DNA from: Leucobacter sp. L43
Lineage (GTDB): Bacteria > Actinomycetota > Actinomycetes > Actinomycetales > Microbacteriaceae
Length of the DNA: 64,000 nt
Direction of reading: 5' to 3'
NCBI RefSeq assembly: GCF_016597785.1
Contig: NZ_JAENJG010000001.1
Span: 1,612,001 to 1,676,000, forward strand
Of this stretch, positions 42,057 to 49,789 are shown piece after piece. Within the stretch, counting starts at the first letter, position 1; each line of letters starts with the position of its first letter. The translations under genes were made by a program, and so were the position numbers. The notes beneath the pieces are model-generated. The model had not been told where the DNA came from and made no database searches. It saw only the letters and a program-made list of their open reading frames with translations.

Positions 42057-42806
42057 TCAGCGCAAGTCGGAGACGAGGCGGCGGAACGCCGCGAGATCAC
42101 GAGCATTGGGGGCGAGCTCGGTCGCGAGGGTGTCGATCTCATCGATATCAACGGCGTGCGCGACGGAGACACTGCCGAGCTTCTCGCTGTGCACGCCGAT
42201 CAGCACGCGCTCCGAAGCACGCGCGATCGCCCGCTTCACCTCGGCCTCCTCGAGCGTGCTCTCATGGCAGCCCCGCTCGTCCAGGGAAGCGGCAGACGCG
42301 AAGAACGCCGAGAAGTGGACGCGGGAGACGAAGCCCGTGGTGACGGGCCCCACCAGCGAGTCGCTTCGCCGATCAGCCGCTCCTCCGGTGAGCACGGCGG
42401 TCAAGCCGGGCCGCTCCTGAAGCGCGTGGAAGGTGAGCATTCCGTTCGTGACGACGGTGAGGTCTCCCGACCCGGAGATGCGCTGAGCGAGCTGATGCAT
42501 CGTGGTCGACGAGTCGAGCGCGATCATTCCGCTGGTCGGCACGAGCGGAAGCAGCTTCTCGGCGATGGTCGCCTTCTCGGCGGCCTGAGACTGCTCGCGG
42601 CCGTGAAAGCTCACGGGACCGGTGTACATGGCGCCGCCGCGCACCCGGCGAATGGTGCCGCCCAGCTCCAGGCCGTCGAGGTCCCGTCGAACGGTCATCT
42701 CGCTGACGCCCAGCTCCGATGCGGCCTCGGCCAGCGAGACGCGCTGGAGCGCACTGAGCCGCTGCAGCAGCCAGGCGCGTCGTTCTTCGGCGGCGAGGGA
42801 GACCAT
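42057..42806 (-). CDS. DeoR-family regulator
   Basis: Repressor of 249 residues. Winged helix at LLQRLSALQRVSLAEAASEL, with GVSEMTVRRDLDGLE as the DeoR signature near residues 33-47. The sugar-phosphate-binding DeoRC domain follows (GMIALDSSTTMHQLAQRI near 100, LTVVTNGMLTFHAL near 120). The start ATG 42806 is chosen where homology starts; the frame continues upstream across the divergent DeoR gene. It heads the leftward sugar operon, with 145 bp and the phased repeats in between. Effector: probably the phosphorylated product of the operon kinase. Confidence 0.88.
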   Translation of the reverse strand: MVSLAAEERRAWLLQRLSALQRVSLAEAASELGVSEMTVRRDLDGLELGGTIRRVRGGAMYTGPVSFHGREQSQAAEKATIAEKLLPLVPTSGMIALDSSTTMHQLAQRISGSGDLTVVTNGMLTFHALQERPGLTAVLTGGAADRRSDSLVGPVTTGFVSRVHFSAFFASAASLDERGCHESTLEEAEVKRAIARASERVLIGVHSEKLGSVSVAHAVDIDEIDTLATELAPNARDLAAFRRLVSDLR

Positions 42807-42815
42807 GGTGGTCCT

Positions 42816-42821
42816 AGCGTA
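42816..42821 (-). promoter_or_regulatory. -10 box of the leftward DeoR gene
   Basis: TACGCT on the minus strand, 9 nt before the ATG. The leader would be at most a few nucleotides. It lies within the 43-bp divergent gap between the two DeoR genes, so the two promoters overlap and must interfere. Confidence 0.45.
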
Positions 42822-42836
42822 GTAGCGCCGGGTCAC

Positions 42837-42842
42837 TAAGCT
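42837..42842 (+). promoter_or_regulatory. -10 box of the rightward DeoR gene, leaderless
   Basis: TAAGCT ends 7 nt before the ATG at 42850. No ribosome binding site is present. Confidence 0.45.
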
Positions 42843-42849
42843 CAGAGAC

Positions 42850-43611
42850 ATGGCCGTGAACGGAAGCATCGAGGGAGAGCGGCGGCGCAGAGAACTCGTC
42901 GAACTCGCGCGCACCGCGGGTGAGATCTCCATCGAGCAGGCCGCGACGCAGTTCGACGTCTCGACGATGACCATTCGGCGCGACCTGGAGATGCTCGAGG
43001 TCGAGGGATCGGTGCGACGGGTGCGCGGGGGCGCCGTGCCCGCCACCGGCCCGCGCAGCTACGACGAACGGCTTGCGACCCGTGGGAGCGCGAAGCGCGC
43101 GATCGCGCGCAAGGCACTCGATCTCGTGCCCCGTCGAGGTGCGATCGCCCTCGACGCATCGACGACCGTCAACGCCCTCGCTGAGATGCTCGGCGATCAC
43201 GGCGCGCTCACCGCGTGCACCAACTCCGTCCAGACCTTCGAATTGCTCGCGCGTCTCGGCGGCGTGGAGGCCCAGTTGACGGGCGGTGCGCACGAGGCGA
43301 TCACCGGCAGCCTGGTCGGCCCGATTGCGAACGCCGGAGCGCGCCTCCTGCACACGCGCGTGTTCTTCACCTCCTCCGACGGGATCAGCCCGGAGGGAGG
43401 CACCTCAGAAGCGTCGCTCGCGGAAGCCGAGGTGAAGCGCCACCTCGCGCAGTCCGCCGACGCGACCGTGCTCTGCGCCGACTCGTCGAAGCTCGGAAAG
43501 CGCTCGACCGGCATGGCGCTCGAACTCTCCGACGTTTCGACGCTCATCACCGAACTCGACCCCGCAGATCCCAGGCTCGATCCGTATCGGGACCTCGTCG
43601 AGATCCGATGA
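42850..43611 (+). CDS. DeoR-family regulator of the lower rhamnose genes
   Basis: Repressor of 253 residues with helix-turn-helix IEQAATQFDVSTMTIRRDLE near residues 24-43 and DeoRC domain (AIALDASTTVNALAEML, then LTACTNSVQTFELL). It is 76 bp upstream of the rhamnose aldolase gene on the same strand, where an inverted repeat lies at the promoter, and is like RhaR of rhizobia in position. It is a distant paralogue of the divergent DeoR gene; both share the MTIRRDL/MTVRRDL motif. Confidence 0.88.
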   Translation: MAVNGSIEGERRRRELVELARTAGEISIEQAATQFDVSTMTIRRDLEMLEVEGSVRRVRGGAVPATGPRSYDERLATRGSAKRAIARKALDLVPRRGAIALDASTTVNALAEMLGDHGALTACTNSVQTFELLARLGGVEAQLTGGAHEAITGSLVGPIANAGARLLHTRVFFTSSDGISPEGGTSEASLAEAEVKRHLAQSADATVLCADSSKLGKRSTGMALELSDVSTLITELDPADPRLDPYRDLVEIR

Positions 43612-43622
43612 TGCACGATCGC

Positions 43623-43659
43623 TTGTCGGCCATGTTATTTCGTGTTAAATTCACACGAA
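43623..43659 (+). promoter_or_regulatory. Promoter and inverted-repeat operator of the aldolase gene
   Basis: TTGTCG (43623-43628), 17-bp spacer, TAAATT (43646-43651). The arms TTCGTGT (43639-43645) and ACACGAA (43653-43659) flank the -10 box exactly. A bound repressor would hide it. The upstream DeoR protein is the likely ligand. Confidence 0.55.
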
Positions 43660-43687
43660 GCAACAAACGGCAGCTCCGGAGGCACCC

Positions 43688-45724
43688 ATGACCGACCCCA
43701 CCGCCCAGGCACTCATCGCCCGCTCGAACCGACTCGGCGCAGATAAGAAGAACACGAACTTCGCGGGCGGCAACACGTCGGCGAAGGGGTTCACCACCGA
43801 TCCCGTGACCGGCGAAGACGTCGAACTCATGTGGGTCAAGGGCTCCGGCGGCGACCTCGGCACGCTCACCGCCGCCGGGCTCTCGGCGCTGCGCATCGAC
43901 CGCCTCCGCGCACTCGTGAACGTCTACCCCGGCCTCGAGCGCGAAGACGAAATGGTCGCAGCCCTCGACTACTGCCTCCACGGCAAGGGCGGCGCGGCGC
44001 CGTCGATCGACACCGCAATGCACGGCCTCGTCGACGCGGCCCACGTCGACCACCTGCACCCCGACTCCGGCATCGCGATCGCGACCGCAGCCGACGGCGA
44101 AGCGCTCACCGCGAAGATCTTCGGCGACAAGGTCGTGTGGGTGCCCTGGCGCCGCCCCGGCTTCCAGCTCGGCCTCGACATCGCCGCCATCAAGGCGGAG
44201 CATCCCGAGGCGATCGGCTGCATCCTCGGCGGCCACGGCATCACGGCCTGGGGCGACACGAGCGAGGAGAGCGAGCGGAATTCGCTCTGGATCATCGACA
44301 CCGCTGCCGCCTACATCGCCGAGCACGGCGCACCCGAACCCTTCGGCGGCGTCGTCGCCGGATTCGAGCCTCTTCCCGAGACCGAGCGCCGCGCCCGCGC
44401 AGCCCAGCTCGCGCCGGTGGTGCGGGGAATCGCGAGCACCGACAAGCCGATGGTCGGGCACTTCACTGACTCCGACGCCGTGCTCGACTTCCTGTCCCGC
44501 GAGAAGCTCGCCCCGCTCGCGGCGCTCGGCACGAGCTGCCCCGACCACTTCCTGCGCACGAAGGTGAAGCCGCTCGTACTCGATCTGCCGGCCACCGCCA
44601 CGGCCGAGGATCAGATCAATCGCCTGCACGAACTGCACGCGGCATACCGTGAGGACTACCGCGCCTACTACGAGGCGCACGCCGACGAGACGAGCCCCGC
44701 CATGCGCGGCGCCGATCCGCTCATCGTGCTCATCCCGGGCGTCGGCATGTTCAGCTACGGCGCGAACAAGCAGACCGCCCGCGTCGCCGGCGAGTTCTAC
44801 GTCAACGCCATCAACGTCATGCGCGGTGCCGAGTCGCTCTCCACCTACGCCCCCATCAGCGACGCAGAGAAGTTCCGCATCGAGTACTGGGCCCTCGAGG
44901 AGGCCAAACTCCAGCGCATGCCGAAACCGAAGTCGCACCAGGGCCGCATCGCCTTCGTCACCGGCGCCGCCTCCGGCATCGGGAAGGCGATCGCAACGCG
45001 CCTCGCCGCCGAGGGCGCGTGCGTCGTCGTGGCCGATCTCGACCTCGAGAAGGCGCAGGCCGCAGCAGCCGAGCTCGGGAATGCAGACGTCGCCATCGGC
45101 GTGGCAGCGAACGTCGCCGACGCGGCAGCCGTACAGGGCGCGATCGACGCCGCGGTGCTCGCATTCGGCGGCGTCGACCTCGTCGTCAACAACGCCGGGC
45201 TCTCGCTCTCGAAGTCCCTGCTCGACACCACCGAAGCCGACTGGAACCTGCAGCACGACGTCATGGCGAAGGGCTCCTTCCTCGTCGCCCAGGCCGCCGC
45301 ACGCGCCATGATCGCGCAGAAGCTCGGAGGCGACGTCATCTACATCTCCTCCAAGAACAGCGTCTTCGCCGGCCCGAACAACATCGCGTACTCCGCCACC
45401 AAGGCCGACCAGGCCCACCAGGTGCGGCTCCTCGCCGTCGAACTCGGCGAGCACGGCATCCGCGTCAACGGCATCAACCCCGACGGCGTCGTGCGCGGAT
45501 CCGGGATCTTCGCAGCGGGGTGGGGCGCCAACCGCGCCGCGACCTACGGCGTCAAGGAAGAGGATCTCGGCCAGTTCTACGCGAACCGCACCATCTTGAA
45601 GCGCGAGGTCGTGCCCGAGAACGTCGCCGACGCGGTCTACGTGCTCACCGGCCCCGAGCTGACCCGCACCACCGGTCTCCACATCCCCGTCGATTCCGGC
45701 GTCGCCGCGGCGTTCCTGCGATGA
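43688..45724 (+). CDS. rhaD: Bifunctional rhamnulose-1-phosphate aldolase / L-lactaldehyde dehydrogenase
   Basis: Fusion of 678 residues (RhaE-W type). Residues about 1-410 are a class II aldolase: FAGGNTSAKG near 21, MWVKGSGGDLGTL near 50, zinc His pair in AAHVDHLHPDSGIA near 118, and LGGHGITAWG near 180. It splits L-rhamnulose 1-phosphate to dihydroxyacetone phosphate and L-lactaldehyde. Residues about 418-678 are a short-chain dehydrogenase: FVTGAASGIGKAIATRL, NNAGLSLS and catalytic YSATKADQAH. The second half is thought to oxidise lactaldehyde to L-lactate. CGGAGG precedes the ATG by 5 nt. Confidence 0.92.
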   Translation: MTDPTAQALIARSNRLGADKKNTNFAGGNTSAKGFTTDPVTGEDVELMWVKGSGGDLGTLTAAGLSALRIDRLRALVNVYPGLEREDEMVAALDYCLHGKGGAAPSIDTAMHGLVDAAHVDHLHPDSGIAIATAADGEALTAKIFGDKVVWVPWRRPGFQLGLDIAAIKAEHPEAIGCILGGHGITAWGDTSEESERNSLWIIDTAAAYIAEHGAPEPFGGVVAGFEPLPETERRARAAQLAPVVRGIASTDKPMVGHFTDSDAVLDFLSREKLAPLAALGTSCPDHFLRTKVKPLVLDLPATATAEDQINRLHELHAAYREDYRAYYEAHADETSPAMRGADPLIVLIPGVGMFSYGANKQTARVAGEFYVNAINVMRGAESLSTYAPISDAEKFRIEYWALEEAKLQRMPKPKSHQGRIAFVTGAASGIGKAIATRLAAEGACVVVADLDLEKAQAAAAELGNADVAIGVAANVADAAAVQGAIDAAVLAFGGVDLVVNNAGLSLSKSLLDTTEADWNLQHDVMAKGSFLVAQAAARAMIAQKLGGDVIYISSKNSVFAGPNNIAYSATKADQAHQVRLLAVELGEHGIRVNGINPDGVVRGSGIFAAGWGANRAATYGVKEEDLGQFYANRTILKREVVPENVADAVYVLTGPELTRTTGLHIPVDSGVAAAFLR

Positions 45725-47214
45725 GCGACGCGGCTGCAGGATCGGCGGTCGGCGGCGCCGACGTCGGCGCTCCGGCCGCCGGTCGCGCCGTCGCAGCAGT
45801 CGACCTCGGGGCGACGAGCGGGCGCGTCATCGTCGGCCGCATCGCGCACGGCCCAGACGGTGCCGAACTGCGCACCCAGCACGTGGCGCGCTTCGCGAAC
45901 GACCCCGTGCGCACGAGCGACGGCCTGCACTGGAACTTCCTCGAGCTCTACCACCAGGCGCTGCAGGGGCTCGCCGCCGCCGAGCGCAGCGCCCCCGGGA
46001 AGATCGCGTCGATCGGCATCGACTCGTGGGCGGTCGACTACGGCCTGCTGCGTCACGGCCGCCTGCTCGGCATCCCCTACCACTACCGCGATGCGCGCTG
46101 CGAAGCCGGCGTCGCAGCCGTGCTCGCGCGCGTACCGGCCGAGCGCCTCTACGCCCGCAACGGCCTGCAGCATCTCACCTTCAACACGATCTTCCAGCTC
46201 GCCGCAGAGGACGGCCTGCTCGACGTGGCCGACCGCGCACTGCTCGTGCCGGACCTGTTGAACTACTGGCTCACCGGAGTGGAGGCCGCGGAGCGCAGCA
46301 ACGCGTCGACCACCGGGCTGCTCGATCCGCGAACACGCGAATGGGATCTCGAACTCGCGGAAGAGGCGGGCATTCCCGCGCGCATCCTGCCGCAGCTCAT
46401 CGAGGCGGGCACCCGCCTCGGGCCCGTCACCGGAGACGCAGCGAAGGTCATCGGCCGGGCGATCGACGTCGTCGCGGTCGCCTCGCACGACACAGCCTCC
46501 GCCGTCGCAGCGGTACCGGCCACGCGATCCGACTTCGCCTACATCTCGTGCGGGACCTGGGGCCTCGTCGGCCTCGAACTCGATGCCCCCGTGCTCACCG
46601 ACGCCGCCCGCCTCGCGAACTTCACCAACGAGGGCGGCATCGAGGGCACCACGCGCTTCCTGCACAACGTCATGGGCACATGGCTGTTCTCGGAGTCGCT
46701 GCGGCACTGGGAGCCCGGTGCGACGAACGCGCAGCGATCCAGCCTGCTCGGCGAACTGCTCGCCGACGCAGCATCGGTCACCGGCCCCATCCCCGTCTTC
46801 GACGCGAACGACCCACAGTTCATGCCGCCCGGCGACCTGCCCGACCGCATCGTGCGCTGGTTCGAAGCACGCGGCGAACGCGCACCCGAGGGGCGGGCCG
46901 AGATCGTCCGCTCGATCACGGAGAGCCTCGCCGTGGCATTCGCCGACGCCGTGGAGACGGCGAGCCGACTGGCGGATCGCGAGGTCTCGACCATCCACGT
47001 CGTCGGCGGCGGCTCGCAGAACACCCTGCTCTGCCAGCGCCTCGCCGACCGATCCGGCCTCGAAGTGCTCGCCGGCCCCGTCGAAGCGACCGCGATGGGC
47101 AACCTGCTCATCCAGGCGCAGACGCTCGGCCTCATCGGCCCGGGTCTCACCGAGCTGCGCGCCGTCGTGGCCCGATCCACCGCCCCCATCCGTTACACCC
47201 CCGCTTCGCGTTAG
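45721..47214 (+). CDS. rhaB: Rhamnulokinase
   Basis: FGGY kinase that phosphorylates L-rhamnulose at C1, 497 residues. VAAVDLGATSGRVIVGRI near residue 24 is the RhaB form of the phosphate loop (LGATSGR). RFANDPVRTSDGLHWNFLEL near 56, IGIDSWAVDYGLL near 98 and VASHDTASAVAAVP near 257 are RhaB-specific. YISCGTWGLVGLELDAPVL and VVGGGSQNTLLCQRLADRSG follow. The ATG overlaps the aldolase stop by 4 bp. A low-complexity Ala/Gly stretch of 20 residues leads the protein. Confidence 0.94.
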   Translation: MSDAAAGSAVGGADVGAPAAGRAVAAVDLGATSGRVIVGRIAHGPDGAELRTQHVARFANDPVRTSDGLHWNFLELYHQALQGLAAAERSAPGKIASIGIDSWAVDYGLLRHGRLLGIPYHYRDARCEAGVAAVLARVPAERLYARNGLQHLTFNTIFQLAAEDGLLDVADRALLVPDLLNYWLTGVEAAERSNASTTGLLDPRTREWDLELAEEAGIPARILPQLIEAGTRLGPVTGDAAKVIGRAIDVVAVASHDTASAVAAVPATRSDFAYISCGTWGLVGLELDAPVLTDAARLANFTNEGGIEGTTRFLHNVMGTWLFSESLRHWEPGATNAQRSSLLGELLADAASVTGPIPVFDANDPQFMPPGDLPDRIVRWFEARGERAPEGRAEIVRSITESLAVAFADAVETASRLADREVSTIHVVGGGSQNTLLCQRLADRSGLEVLAGPVEATAMGNLLIQAQTLGLIGPGLTELRAVVARSTAPIRYTPASR

Positions 47215-47223
47215 GTTTCAGTC

Positions 47224-48489
47224 ATGGTTACCCGTCAACTCCCCAACCCCTCCGAACTTCTCGACCTCATGCAGTTCAAGCGCCCCGAGTTCGACGGCAA
47301 GAAGCGCCGCCTCGACTCCGCGCTCACCATCAACGACCTGCGCACCATCGCGAAGCGCCGCACTCCCAAAGCGGCGTTCGACTACACCGACGGCGCCGCA
47401 GAGGGCGAGCTCTCCCTCGCCCGCGCGCGTCAGGCGTTCGAGGACGTCGAGTTCCACCCCGGCATCCTGAAGCCCGCCGCGAACGTCGATACCTCGGTGC
47501 AGGTCCTCGGCGGATCCTCAGCCCTGCCCTTCGGCATCGCCCCGACCGGGTTCACCCGCCTCATGCAGACCGAAGGCGAGACCGCAGGAGCCGGCGCCGC
47601 AGGAGCCGCGGGCATCCCGTTCACGCTCTCCACCCTCGGCACCACGTCGATCGAAGACGTGAAAGCGGCCAACCCCCACGGCCGCAACTGGTTCCAGCTG
47701 TATGTGATGAAGGATCGCGAGATCTCCTACGGCCTCGTGCGCCGCGCCGCGGAAGCCGGATTCGACACCCTGCAGTTCACCGTCGACACGCCCGTCGCCG
47801 GAGCCCGGCTGCGCGACAAGCGAAACGGATTCTCCATCCCGCCGCAGCTCACCCTCGGCACCATCGTGAACGCGATCCCCCGGCCGTGGTGGTGGGTCGA
47901 CTTCCTCACCACCCCCAAGCTCGAATTCGCGTCACTCTCCACGACCGGCGGCACCGTCGGCGAGCTGCTCGACGCCGCGATGGATCCCACCATCAGCTAC
48001 GAAGACCTCAAGGTGATCCGCGAGATGTGGCCCGGCAAGCTCGTCGTGAAGGGCGTGCAGACCGTCGAGGACGCGGCGAAGCTCATCGACCTCGGCGTCG
48101 ACGGCATCATCCTGTCGAACCACGGCGGCCGCCAGCTCGACCGGGCGCCGATCCCGTTCCACCTCCTGCCGCAGGTCGTGCGCGAGGTCGGTCGCGACGC
48201 GACGGTGATGGTCGACACCGGCATCATGAACGGCGCCGACATCGTCGCATCGATCGCACTCGGGGCGAAGTTCACCCTCATCGGACGCGCCTACCTCTAC
48301 GGACTCATGGCCGGCGGGCGAGCCGGGGTCGATCGCACGATCGCGATCCTGCGCGACGAGATCGAGCGCACCATGAAGCTGCTCGGCGTCGCCTCGATCG
48401 CGGAGCTCGAGCCCGCCCACGTCACTCAGCTGCAGCGCCTCGCACCGCTCGAGCACGGCGCCGCGGCCCGCGCCCGCGCTGGCGCGTAG
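47224..48489 (+). CDS. lldD: FMN-dependent L-lactate dehydrogenase
   Basis: Alpha-hydroxyacid oxidase family enzyme of 421 residues that oxidises L-lactate to pyruvate and passes electrons to the respiratory chain. FMN and substrate motifs: [17 protein letters not shown] near 102, [14 protein letters not shown] near 130, [11 protein letters not shown] near 155, catalytic His in [13 protein letters not shown] near 300, and [20 protein letters not shown] near 328. It follows rhaB by 9 bp and completes the rhamnose route by using the L-lactate made by the dehydrogenase half of RhaD. A Gly/Ala/Arg tail ends it. Confidence 0.93.
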   Translation: MVTRQLPNPSELLDLMQFKRPEFDGKKRRLDSALTINDLRTIAKRRTPKAAFDYTDGAAEGELSLARARQAFEDVEFHPGILKPAANVDTSVQVLGGSSALPFGIAPTGFTRLMQTEGETAGAGAAGAAGIPFTLSTLGTTSIEDVKAANPHGRNWFQLYVMKDREISYGLVRRAAEAGFDTLQFTVDTPVAGARLRDKRNGFSIPPQLTLGTIVNAIPRPWWWVDFLTTPKLEFASLSTTGGTVGELLDAAMDPTISYEDLKVIREMWPGKLVVKGVQTVEDAAKLIDLGVDGIILSNHGGRQLDRAPIPFHLLPQVVREVGRDATVMVDTGIMNGADIVASIALGAKFTLIGRAYLYGLMAGGRAGVDRTIAILRDEIERTMKLLGVASIAELEPAHVTQLQRLAPLEHGAAARARAGA

Positions 48490-48522
48490 CGCTGCGGCCG
48501 CTGCGCTTGCTGCGCCTTTCTC

Positions 48523-48584
48523 CGAGCGGGGTCACTGTTCGTGCGTGTCGCCCCCATGACACGCACGAACAGTGACTCCGCTCG
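48523..48584. repeat. Intergenic palindromic repeat, copy 4 (short-loop form)
   Basis: Arms of 27 nt (48523-48549 and 48558-48584) pair fully except for one G-T wobble, around the loop GCCCCCAT. The stem reads CGAGCGGGGTCACTGTTCG then TGCGTGTC. It lies 33 bp after the lldD stop and may end the lower rhamnose transcript. Confidence 0.95.
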
Positions 48585-48721
48585 CGGATGTGTGGGTCGG
48601 CGGTGAATAGCACCGAATCGGTCGTCGCTCACACCGAAACAACGAGCCGCATTGACGCGCCACCTTTCCACAACTTCGGTCAGACGGATGCAATCGGCTC
48701 GCAGAAGACAAGTCTGGAGAG

Positions 48722-49657
48722 GTGTCGCATCGCAAGAGCATCCCCGTCGCCCCAGGCGTGTACCGCGCATCCGAGATCATCGCCGCCGGTACGTCATCGA
48801 ACCGGCTTCGAGCGCACGATGTGCGCCGCATCGGGTACGGCCTCGTGGTGCACCCCGATTTCGAGTTCGACCAGTTCAGCTACCGCGACCGCTGCATAGC
48901 GGTCGGACAGACGCTCAGGCCAGAGCACTTTCTGTCCCGGAGGTCTGCGGCCGCGGTCTACGGCATTCCGTGCCCTCAGCCATCGAAAGGACGAGTCGAC
49001 GTCGGATCTTTTTCGCCGCACCGCGCCCCTCGCCACCGGCTCATTCACGGCCATCGTGTGAAATCAGGCGGTCTGCGATGGGCTGAACACGGCGGGCTGA
49101 CCCTTCCCTCCCCCGCCGATGTGTGGTGCCAGATAGCCGTCGTCGTGTCCCTCCCTGAGCTCGTCGCGGCCGGAGACTACCTTCTGTCCGGCGAGCGACT
49201 TCCCGACAGCGGCGGTGCGCGGACGCCGCCGCTCTGCACCCCGAGTGAACTCGCGGTCGCTCGTTCCCGTCATCGCAACACCCTCGGAGCGCCGGCACGT
49301 CACCGTGCAATAGATCTGCTGCGCACTCCCGTCGATTCCCCTCCGGAGAGTTTCATCAGGTTGGCCCTCGTTGACGCGGGCTTCGATGAGCCCGTCGTAA
49401 ACTGTCCGGTCGCCACACTGCATCGGGTGCTCCACGCCGACCTCGGGTATCCCGACCTCCGCATCGCCATCGAATACGAAGGCGGCTACCACTTTTCGAG
49501 CGATCTTCAGCTGCGTCGAGACGCGATACGGCGCAAACATATGGTGAATGCCGGCTGGACGGTGCTCGTGGCGATGGACGACGATGTCGCTGACCCATCG
49601 GCGCTCATCGCGGCGCTGACAGAAGCAGTCGAGCGAGCCCGCGCGCAGCCGAGCTGA
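48722..49657 (+). CDS. Unknown protein, endonuclease-like (DUF559/VSR fold) C-terminus
   Basis: Protein of 311 residues from GTG 48722 with GGAGAG 3 nt upstream. The N-terminal 90 residues resemble the transcription-regulator/AbiEi-like N-terminus of actinobacterial DUF559 proteins (GVYRASEIIAAGTSSNRLRA). The C-terminal part DLGYPDLRIAIEYEGGYHFS followed by QLRRDAIRRKHMVNAGWTVL has the D-x-E-Y-G-x-H pattern of VSR/restriction-type nuclease folds. Base composition is visibly less GC-rich than in its neighbours, and it lies between palindromic repeats 4 and 5, suggesting acquisition. No toxin or antitoxin partner is adjacent. Function is unknown. Confidence 0.75.
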   Translation: MSHRKSIPVAPGVYRASEIIAAGTSSNRLRAHDVRRIGYGLVVHPDFEFDQFSYRDRCIAVGQTLRPEHFLSRRSAAAVYGIPCPQPSKGRVDVGSFSPHRAPRHRLIHGHRVKSGGLRWAEHGGLTLPSPADVWCQIAVVVSLPELVAAGDYLLSGERLPDSGGARTPPLCTPSELAVARSRHRNTLGAPARHRAIDLLRTPVDSPPESFIRLALVDAGFDEPVVNCPVATLHRVLHADLGYPDLRIAIEYEGGYHFSSDLQLRRDAIRRKHMVNAGWTVLVAMDDDVADPSALIAALTEAVERARAQPS

Positions 49658-49674
49658 ACGGGCCGTCTCACGCA

Positions 49675-49734
49675 GAGCGGGGTCACTCTTCGTGCGTGTC
49701 GCTGGTCCAACACGCACGAAGAGTGACCCCGCTC
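49675..49734. repeat. Intergenic palindromic repeat, copy 5 (short-loop form)
   Basis: A perfect 25-bp stem (49675-49699 with 49710-49734), GAGCGGGGTCACTCTTCG then TGCGTGT, around a 10-nt loop. It separates the converging unknown gene and the MMPL gene. Compared with copy 4, CTG/CAG pairs in the stem are replaced by CTC/GAG. Confidence 0.95.
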
Positions 49735-49789
49735 GCAGATTGAGGCTGCCGCGCTGCCGCTGCCGCGGCAGCGCCGCAGCGCCGCGCCG

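Noticed and set aside
35653-42806. AI-2 (Lsr) uptake and LsrK kinase operon
   Set aside because: Only one permease, no LsrF/LsrG homologues, a DeoR rather than LsrR regulator arrangement, and a hydroxyacid dehydrogenase in place of the AI-2 enzymes.
43547-45682. A 711-codon open frame on the minus strand opposite rhaD
   Set aside because: The + strand carries a complete, motif-rich aldolase/dehydrogenase. The antisense product is Val/Gly/Ala/Arg-rich without family features. Such shadows arise from GC-rich third positions.
46026-48575. An 849-codon + strand frame across rhaB and lldD
   Set aside because: Arg/His/Pro-rich shadow of two real genes in another frame.
48722-49657. Type IV toxin-antitoxin (AbiE) system
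   Set aside because: The N-terminus resembles AbiEi-like proteins, but no nucleotidyltransferase toxin gene is adjacent, and the C-terminus looks like a VSR-type nuclease fold.
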